Assembly (NCBI GenBank): GCA_029532415.1
Contig: JAQOTA010000053.1
Coordinates: 1,798,001 to 1,862,000 of the forward strand
Source: Marasmius tenuissimus
Lineage: Eukaryota; Basidiomycota; Agaricomycetes; Agaricales; Marasmiaceae
Length of the DNA stretch: 64,000 bases
Direction of reading: 5' to 3'
The notes beneath the pieces are model-generated. The model saw only the letters and a program-made list of their open reading frames with translations, searched no databases and was not told the DNA's origin. Numbering within the stretch: the first letter of the stretch is position 1; each line of letters begins with the position of its first letter. Made by a program: the position numbers and the translations under genes. This document shows positions 56,944 to 64,000 of the stretch, one piece after another.

Positions 56944-58125
56944 CTATTTACCAGCTCTTGTAGTGGGAATAAAAATGAATTTTCGAGGAGCACTTGATGG
57001 CGTACGCTGCATCATAAAAAAGCAGTACTGAGGCTCAGGGAGAGGAAACCAGGACGTTGAATTGATGTCGTTGTGAATCGTCGTCGAGGAGAACTGAGAT
57101 TGTCGCGGCCCGCCATATGGAACCGGAAGAGTCCAGTACATAATGTTCCCACGCCCTCTATTTCTCTTTTTCTCGACGAGTCGCCGAGCACGATGTTGTA
57201 GGCAGCTTGCCTCGGACCCAGGACTTGCATCACTAAACTCTTTGAAGTTGAACGGTATTATTGCGGAAGCATGCTCGGGGTTCAGTGAGTTCTCATCCAT
57301 TTGTTTCGCTAGCCTGCTCAGTGGTTTGTTGAGAGCTCTGCTGGCAGCACTCAGGTCACGAAGGTGAGGATCTTCGATAAAGAGAAGACCCAACTCCATG
57401 AGCTTGCGGCCCTCCCTCTGTAATATTCTCTGTTGCTCCTGATGCAGGTTTCAGCGAGTACTCCGGCTTATCATCCGATTGGGGGAGAATTTGCAGAGTC
57501 AATACTCCTCCGCTCGTCTCGAGGACTGTCTGTGCAGACCGGCGTTCGATCATCCACGCAGACGAACTGCATTCGTCCCTTTTGGATTTGATACCCGTGC
57601 TCTGCTCGCTACGAGGATGATCGGCCTCACGATACTCTACTTGAAGAAGTCCGGCGCCGTGTTGTACACGTATGATGTCTCCTCATGGCGTGCGTTGACT
57701 CGTAGCACGAGTACAACATTTATCTCCCAATTTTCGACTTGGTCTTTCGACACCATCACTGCTGGATTCCCGTTGATTTTAACTTGATATATTGGACAGT
57801 CGGTGAATCCCAGAGCCACATCATTCAACTCAAAATGGCAACCCACTGGTGGCCTGTCCAGCCCCGGGGCACTGGGTCGGGGGCACCAGCGATTACTGGA
57901 ACTCCCCAAGTGCCCTGTACACTTTGCATGCATTGAGAACGGCTGCTACCATGACCTTCAGAGATTTGGAAGACGTCAACGTCAACGGCACCATCACATA
58001 GACGGGTGGTGAAGAATATAGGAATGCAACCCACCTCTCCGACCGAAGGCGACGCCCGCGTTGTCCTGAATCAAGAACTTGCATTCGACTGGTACATCAT
58101 CCCGTTTCGTGCCATGTACATACAT
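56944..58125 (-). CDS. Hypothetical protein gene, model unresolved
   Basis: Minus strand, upstream of paralogue D. Likely exon 1 58125-58035 (MYVHGTKRDDVPVECKFLIQ, then DNAGVAFGRR before GTGGGT). A middle exon reads CHFELNDVALGFTDCPIYQV, INGNPAVMVSKDQVENWEIN and VVLVLRVNARHEETSY. The next open stretch has KRDECSSSAWMIERRSAQTV and LETSGGVLTLQILPQSDDKP. The last exon (to 56944) has HQEQQRILQREGRKLMELGL, LFIEDPHLRDLSAASRALNK and PLSRLAKQMDENS, then a less structured tail. The composition is convincing for a real protein and the last exon looks helical, but I could not join all exons in frame, so either an intron is misplaced or the gene is mildly damaged. No family recognised. Confidence 0.45.
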
Positions 58126-58459
58126 GGGCTTAAGACCGGTTATGGGTCGCCATAGGAGTCGTCGATGTAACGAGTAACGGTCTTTCCATGTGGGTTGAGG
58201 TAGGGTAACAATAGGGGAGAGAGAGCAAAAACGAGCATTTGGAGCGACATTGGGCCTTTAGAGCGGTTTTGACTCGGAAGGTGTAAAGGTCGCCACCTAG
58301 GTGCTGGGTCTTGTATCTTACCGAGCCTTGCCAGGTCCGTAAAAGGCTCAGCGCATTTTAACGAGTCAACTCAATTGCCACTGATGCTCGGAACAGGAAT
58401 GAGCCAGGACGATGCTGCTCGTCCATCATGGGGTGTCAGCTGACGGCGCCGTCGGGCGA
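58126..58459. other. intergenic stretch
   Basis: Probable promoter side of the hypothetical gene at 56944-58125. No clear TATA or other motif seen. Confidence 0.3.
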
Positions 58460-59430
58460 ACCATGAATCAAAAACAGGGCGACAATTGCCAATGGCGATG
58501 TGCACGCCAGTCGAGCCTCCGAACTCGTAATTGGCCGGTATGTACTATGCACACAGTGACTTTTGTCATGGGTGATGATTTGGCCAGTCTTGGTGGGCTT
58601 AACTGGGAAGGACGCGACGCCAATAGGGATTGAGCTGCTTGCATTGACAGATTAAGAGAACAATGGAAGGTAATCGCACGGTTGAGCTGGGACACACTGA
58701 TCAACAAGGTGGTAGTGTCGGAAGAGTGATGTCGATGGGAGCGGAAAGCGTCGAGATATGATGGCACATCCCGTAACATGCGGATAACCCTGGTTGGCGA
58801 TGTGATGAGGGGTAAAGAATCAGAGGAATCAGAGGCCTGATAATGCGTCCCGGGTGCCAATGAAAGCTAGCTACAAGGCACCCTATTTTCTCTACTCCGT
58901 TGATCTGCCTACCCATCGCCGCTCAACATCGGGGTCAAGCCAACCGAAACCAATGGTACGCTATTTGGAGGAAATCAGTTCACGGTCGATAAAGATTGAG
59001 CTGAAACGCACCTATCAGCCCAGTAGCACAAAGGAGTGCTGATTCTCTTACTGTCAGCAAAGACTACTGCGTCGCTGACAAAATGATACGAGAGAGAGAA
59101 GAGAGAGACGGAAGGACGTTGTGGTGATGGGTGAAAAGGCGAGGTCCCGGCGCCAATCAGTCGAAGTGGGAAATTTTCCCGGCGGCCGGGTCTAAAGTTC
59201 GGAAGCGCTCTCCTTTCAACTCTCACAAGCTCTCGGACAAGCTCTCCAATCGCGGCTTCACTTCAAAAAGGTCCTCAATCTCTGGCCTTCAGAGTAGTCG
59301 TGAAGAATATTAAGAGTTCGAGGAGTCGGAAAAGGAAAAACCGATACAATTGAGCAGGGTAGGGATGCAATTTTGAAAGGGTACGCAGCAATTCAACCTG
59401 TCTCAGCAATCTTCAACCCTTTCTTCGTCT
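58460..59430. other. Spacer block R3
   Basis: Resembles the right half of R1 and R2: GAGGAAATCAGTTCACGGTC, AAAGATTGAGCTGAAACGCA, AGTCGAAGTGGGAAATTTTC, CGGCGGCCGG, GCGCTCTCCTTTCAACTCTC. No gene. Confidence 0.55.
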
Positions 59431-60577
59431 CCATACACATGTATTCGCCAAGATCCTCGCTCTTACTCAAGCGAGCAGCCGCTGCAGTTTATTCCCATCT
59501 CTTCTGCTTGCAACCAAACATCATTGGGCTTCATTCTCATGTTAGAAATGCTAGATATCTCTCCTTAACGAATGGGATGGCGCTTTCGATACTCCCCGGG
59601 CCTCATTCTCTCAGCTGGTGTTTCTTGTTTGGCTCGTCGCGAACCGCTCGTCTCGAACCTGTCGCTCTTCGAGACTCACGTTGTATTCTTTGTTCAAGAC
59701 CCTCGGGTGTTCGAACATATAGTGAACGAAACCAACTCATCGACTGTCGTCGTTAAGCGCTTCAACTCTACCATACAACATTCAGCAATGTCCTTCGGGA
59801 GTATAGATAAGCAATGGGGAGACTCGACTCGGGAGGGCTCCCTCCTATGGATGACTTGCCCTTTGACAATCCAAAGATACAGGCATCGGAATCGGATACG
59901 AGCTCAAACGACCAGACGCCCCCTTACTACGGGAGGTGAGGATACAACAACGATGGCATAGCCACTTGAAGGCACGTGTAGAATGAGGGCAGGAAAGGTG
60001 AAGGGAACATAATAGGTCTTCCGGACGGAAAAAAGGTTCATACACACCTTTCGTCCCTTTTGGTTTCCAGTCTAGAAACCTCCTGCACGAAAGTCGGCGC
60101 CACCTGTTGTGGAGCATGGCACTGATATTGATGCATGGACTCGAAGGCTGGATTCAGAGGGAGAAATACTAGCAAGGGATCGGGGCACTAACGGGGGGCC
60201 GGAACAAGAGGTGTCGCATTCAAATTTTGGACGTATAACGGCAGGGGGGATGCCGATTTGACAGCTGTCCGCTATGGGACTAGTCAATGCTCGCAGCCTT
60301 TGGAGCCCCAAAGGCCCAGGCCTTCCATCTCCTTCTTTGACTCATCAATGTCACGGAGAGTAGTCGCCCAAGCCCAAGTCCTCCCTCCAAAGTTCCAGCC
60401 CGTGGATCGGCATCATGATGATGAAGATCATCAGGTTACTTTACATCTGCTTGGTGGTAGTATTAAAACACGATGAAAAAGCCACTTCACCTCTGCTAAA
60501 CAGCACCATTCCAAGACCCACCTTCGCCAGTGTACCGAAGCCCGCCGGCAACAACCCGATATCGCTCTTGTCCAATG
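59431..60577. other. upstream region of the surface-protein gene
   Basis: Plus frames at 59431-59756 and 59572-59961 (VFFVQDPRVFEHIVNETNSS) look partly protein-like but have no motif or splice support. The last 500 bases presumably hold the promoter of the gene starting at 60578. Confidence 0.3.
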
Positions 60578-61808
60578 CCGATCCGTCAAATTATTTTCTG
60601 CGCCCTCTTGCCCTTATTATTCTTATATTCCAATCCACTCGCAAAGAACGTAACTCGGTACATCGACGACTCTTACGGCGACCTCGTAACCGGTTTCAAG
60701 CCCACGTACTACCCTGCGAATGGGATATGGCAAGATCAAAGCTGCAATGTATGTTGGAACATCTTCGACACACGGCAATCACACAATAGGACATACACTG
60801 CAGCGACGTATCAACAGAACATGGACACTATGGGGTTTTCCTTGCAATTCCAAGGTATTTTGTTCAAGTCTCTTGAATTGACGCATGGCTCATTCATGTT
60901 GCAGGGACGGGTATATCCGTATACTTCATCCTCGGGAATGATGGCCACAACACCACCACGCGCACGGAATGCAACTTCATCCTCGATGGGTCACCTGAAA
61001 AATCATATATGCATCAGCCGCTCCCAGGAAGAGCAGACGAGTACAACGCTAAAGTGTTCAAGAAAGAGGGACTAGAGAATCGGTTGCATACCTTGAACGT
61101 GGATACGGGGAAGCTGGACCATTCGGTCTATATCGCGTTCGATTATGCAACATATACGTGAGTCGTGCACGTGGATTTCTGTTCACCTACCAAAGTCTAA
61201 AAGAGGCGCAAACTCGCAGGGTAGAAGTGCCAGATGAAGATAACGAAAACCGGAACGGAACGACTGCAGCATCGCCATCTGGATCCTCCGAGTCGAATTC
61301 AACATCGATTTCATCAACGGGAGTCGTCATTGGCGGTGTAGGTAGCGGTCTTGCCCTCACCGTAGGCGTTCTTGTGGTCTTTTTAATATACCGAAAACGA
61401 CGCGACGGTGTGATCGAACACGGTGGTGGATTGGGCAACGCTGTACGCATAGACCCTTTCATGGCTCGTCCGGAGACGTTCGATCTACACCAGGTCAGTC
61501 ATACTCTATCTTCCCGCTCCACCATCCTGACGTCAGGGTTATCAAAGAGGGCACTCAACTCATTGGTGCGACAAGAACAGCTCGATCGGATGAAAGACGA
61601 ATTGTCGAATTTGGAGACCCAGAGCAGACTACACTCCGTCAATGGTGGTCACTGCGCACCCTCAGACTCTAGTGCCGTCCAAAGCGGAACCATGCAAAGT
61701 GAGATGGTTGTGTTGCAGGAACAGGTGCGGGAATTGCAGGCGCAGATAATTCGTCAGGAACATCATTCGGCGGTTATTGATACTTCGCCACCTATGTATA
61801 CGGTGTAA
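60578..61808 (+). CDS. Signal-peptide, single-TM surface protein (372 aa)
   Basis: Three exons, 60578-60854, 60905-61157 and 61220-61808 (1119 nt, 372 codons plus stop), with GT-AG introns of 50 and 62 bp. The start at 60578 is chosen over an upstream in-frame ATG (60530) because it puts a signal peptide (MPIRQIIFCALLPLLFLY) first. Then VTRYIDDSYGDLVTG, PTYYPANGIWQDQSCNVCWN, TYTAATY, and, after intron 1, GTGISVYFILGNDGHNTTTR with TECNFILDG. A Ser/Thr-rich stalk precedes one TM helix (GVVIGGVGSGLALTVGVLVV) and a basic stop-transfer RKRR. The cytoplasmic tail ends with a likely coiled coil (EMVVLQEQVRELQAQI). This lectin-like ectodomain plus TM design is a very common Agaricomycete family of unknown ligand. 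Intact, and not part of the array family. Confidence 0.88.
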
Positions 61809-61859
61809 TTTGAGCCAGGGACTCGGGACAGTGAACTCAAATGGTGCTTCGTGAAACAT

Positions 61860-62330
61860 AGTGATTAGACTATTTCTATTCTTGTAAGATATGTACTTGG
61901 GAGAGGCGAGTAGGCACTGGCGGGGGCCGAATAGTGGCTGTTGAGAGGAATGAATTGATAATCGACAAAGATCGAATTTACAACGTACCTATCAACCCAA
62001 TGATCCCAAAAAATGTTGACTTCTTGTACATGCCTAGACTCCGGCGCTCACAGCCAGGAGATTTGAGAGAGACGAGGGAAAAGGCTACCTATTCCTGTTC
62101 AAGTAAGTCAAAGCGGGAAGTTCCCTGAATGCCGGCAAAGTCCGGCCATAGCTTTCCTTCCAATCCTCACACTCTTGTCCGGCCTCTCTCCATCGCGACA
62201 TCTCCCTACAAGACGTTTGAGCTCTCAATCTTCATAATAACGACGAATATCAATTTCAAGAGTCCGAGAAGCCAGAAAGGGGCTAAACAGACTTCAAACC
62301 TGTCTGGATAGTTGACGATTCCCTGACCTC
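61860..62330. other. Spacer block R4
   Basis: Short, diverged version of R1-R3: GAGAGGAATGAATTGATAAT, GACAAAGATCGAATTTACAA, AGTCAAAGCGGGAAGTTCCC, CCGGCAAAGTCC, then TTCCTTCCAATCCTCACACTC. No gene. Confidence 0.5.
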
Positions 62331-63086
62331 AAAAATACTCTAGTCAGCTCAAGATACCTTGAGGGTAAACTGAGAGGCTCCGGATCAAGTTATGCCCGCG
62401 CCGATGTATCATGTATGCATGCTCAATTGCATTCCTCTGCGGGTTAGAAACCCAGGGGTATCGTTCGAAAGGGCAAGGAGGTTTTAGATGTCAGGTCAGG
62501 AAGGTATCGCCGTTGCTGAACTGAGTGGGTACTTAGCTACTCAATCAACCACATTCGAGTTTTAAGTCCTCACCCGTCGTTCCCAATAAAAACATTCGAT
62601 CATGAACTATGATGCTCCCTTGCAGAGGTCCGCGGTCATGACGAACGAACATGCGACCGGAAATGTTCAGTGATACTCTGCGTCAGGTACTATCAATGAC
62701 TGTTCGTCGTAGATAGTGGAAAATTTCAAGTGGCTTGACAACGTCAGATGTGAAGATACCAGCGATGTCCTGGAACTTTAAATTACGACGGATTGGACAG
62801 GTAGAACCCGCGATGTGCTTTCGACGGGGCGTCGGAAATCGAAGGTACGACGTTGATGGAATCATCAACATCCAATGTTCGATATACAGCGCACTACAAT
62901 TACAACAGAGTACATACTATTACAACACAGTAAGGACCCCGGATTAGGAGTCTCAGCGCGAACCTCCACAAATTGTGGAACGCGACTGAATCGAAAAAAT
63001 ACGTCGGTATAGGTAAACCTGAACATGAGTGAATTATATGTAGGCCTTAGAGGTGCGGAACGGATGATTTTACCTCCAAAACGACG
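62331..63086. other. spacer before paralogue E
   Basis: Includes the 3' flank shared with C and D (GTGCGGAACGGATGATTTTA). Nothing else recognised. Confidence 0.35.
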
Positions 63087-64000
63087 TTAGTTGATATCCG
63101 CACCGAGAGTGTCAATCATAGGGACCGGTTTAGTCGAGTTTTCTGAGGGGAGCGGAAGGAATACAGGCGACCAAAAGCTAGCAGGGCCCTTTCGGGTTCC
63201 ACAGGTCACAAATCCCTGAGTTGGGTGAGCTGGTGCGAGATCTTCAATCTCTGGGACTTTGTCTAATGTCGGCGTCGAGGGTTTACCATCAATTTCCGGT
63301 GGAGGCTCTGTCATAAATTCCGGAGAAGAAAGTTAGGCCAAGTCAGAAACGTACGAGTAACGAAGCGAACGTCGACCTTGTTCATTCTCAAACCAATCCG
63401 AGTCGTTCACAGGCTCGAAACTGATCCCAAACCCGACATGGTGAGCAAAATCATCCATGGAAGGATCGAAACCTCGGAGGAGTTGATATTGGTGTATGCA
63501 TTTGTAGGCGTCATTGGACCAAAAGGATGAGAGACTCTAACTCTCGAGTGCAAGCTCGATGGGCAGGCCGAGGTCGCAACATGTATTGCGTGAGAGAGGA
63601 GAGAGACCACCTTCGTCGAAGGACCAGTAGTGAACGGAAGAGGTTAAGCTGTAAGGACCCGGCTTAGAAGGGGGTAGACGGACGAAAAGGTATATCGGCT
63701 GTCGAGATCGTCGGTCGAGGTGGGTTTGAGAGTTTTCCGCTAAGCTAGCAGTACACAGTGTCACGCGAGAGTAGACAAGGGCTAGGAAAATCTTAGCGGG
63801 CGAAATGGGAATAGGTGTTTGAGAACGCACTGTAAAGACTTGGATCTTCCTCCCCCTCAAAGACAGTGATTCCGCGAGTATAGAAGATGCTCAATGCTTG
63901 CGACAGCCAGGCATAGTGTGAATGGTGGTCCCAATTTTAAACAAAATCCGGCGGGCCAGCGAGCGTAAATCTAACAAAAGTCTCAGGTGCCGTTCGGGAA
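63087..64000 (-). pseudogene. Array paralogue E, partial (window edge), nonsense codons
   Basis: Last exon 63307-63087 (PPPEIDGKPSTPTLDKVPEI ... LGADIN) and exon 8, about 63790-63377 (RRSRQPIYLFVRLPP, SVHYWSFDEGGLSPLSRNTC, HQYQLLRGFDPSMDDFAHHV, VNDSDWFENEQ). Exon 7 begins within the last 130 bases (FTLAGPPDF...WLSQALSIFYTRG). Exon 8 has an in-frame TAG at 63537-63539 after ALES, and exon 7 a TAA at 63937-63939 in PPDFV-stop-NWD. Exons 1-6 lie beyond the window. Confidence 0.82.

Noticed and set aside
1..64000. tRNA genes and CRISPR arrays
   Set aside because: No cloverleaf with A/B boxes and no regularly spaced direct repeats were seen by eye; a tRNA scan would be needed to exclude tRNA genes formally.

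Overview
The window looks like a transposon-rich, accessory stretch of a basidiomycete (Agaricomycetes) nuclear genome. Evidence: GT-AG introns of about 50 bp, a Ty1/copia element, a Tad1-like LINE, several small TIR elements, and protein families I know mainly from mushroom genomes (an rve-type integrase-core protein, a TET/JBP-like 2OG-Fe dioxygenase, and a signal-peptide/one-TM surface protein). A large unknown family with an N-terminal FNQVQGDQYNYTT motif resembles proteins I associate with Marasmius, Moniliophthora and Gymnopus. That lineage guess is tentative and made from memory. No tRNA, rRNA or CRISPR was seen.

Layout. 1-3000: minus-strand copia element cut by the window edge, ending inside a BTB-like gene (3001-3374, minus). 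3527-12472: one plus-strand integrase-core gene split twice, by a young copia (4980-11067, TSD ATCCT) and by a solo LTR (11646-12389, TSD ATCAT). 12698-14415: decayed minus-strand TET/JBP-like gene. 15157-16740: decayed unknown gene. 17943-21973: repeat-motif region with a large inverted repeat (arms about 1.57 kb). 22000-26800: degraded spacer R1 with a CACTA MITE.

27807-64000: array of five minus-strand paralogues of the unknown family. A (27807-30760) is complete but has a MITE in its last exon. B (31950-32277 plus 39761-40613) is broken by a TIR element that itself carries a full-length LINE (32376-39028) with both ORFs open. C (46691-48754) is intact: nine exons, 552 aa. D (54622-56658) and E (63087-64000, cut by the edge) carry nonsense codons, and D also a frameshift. 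Related spacer blocks (R1-R4) lie between paralogues. A separate intact three-exon surface-protein gene lies on the plus strand at 60578-61808.

How it fits together: this appears to be a birth-and-death locus, a tandem expanding gene family in which all but one copy are being inactivated by transposons and by point changes that look like C-to-T transitions. The only gene here with a plausible link to cytosine modification, the TET/JBP-like gene, is itself broken. Exon models were hand-built from splice sites and paralogue comparison; for A and C the exon lengths sum to whole codons.
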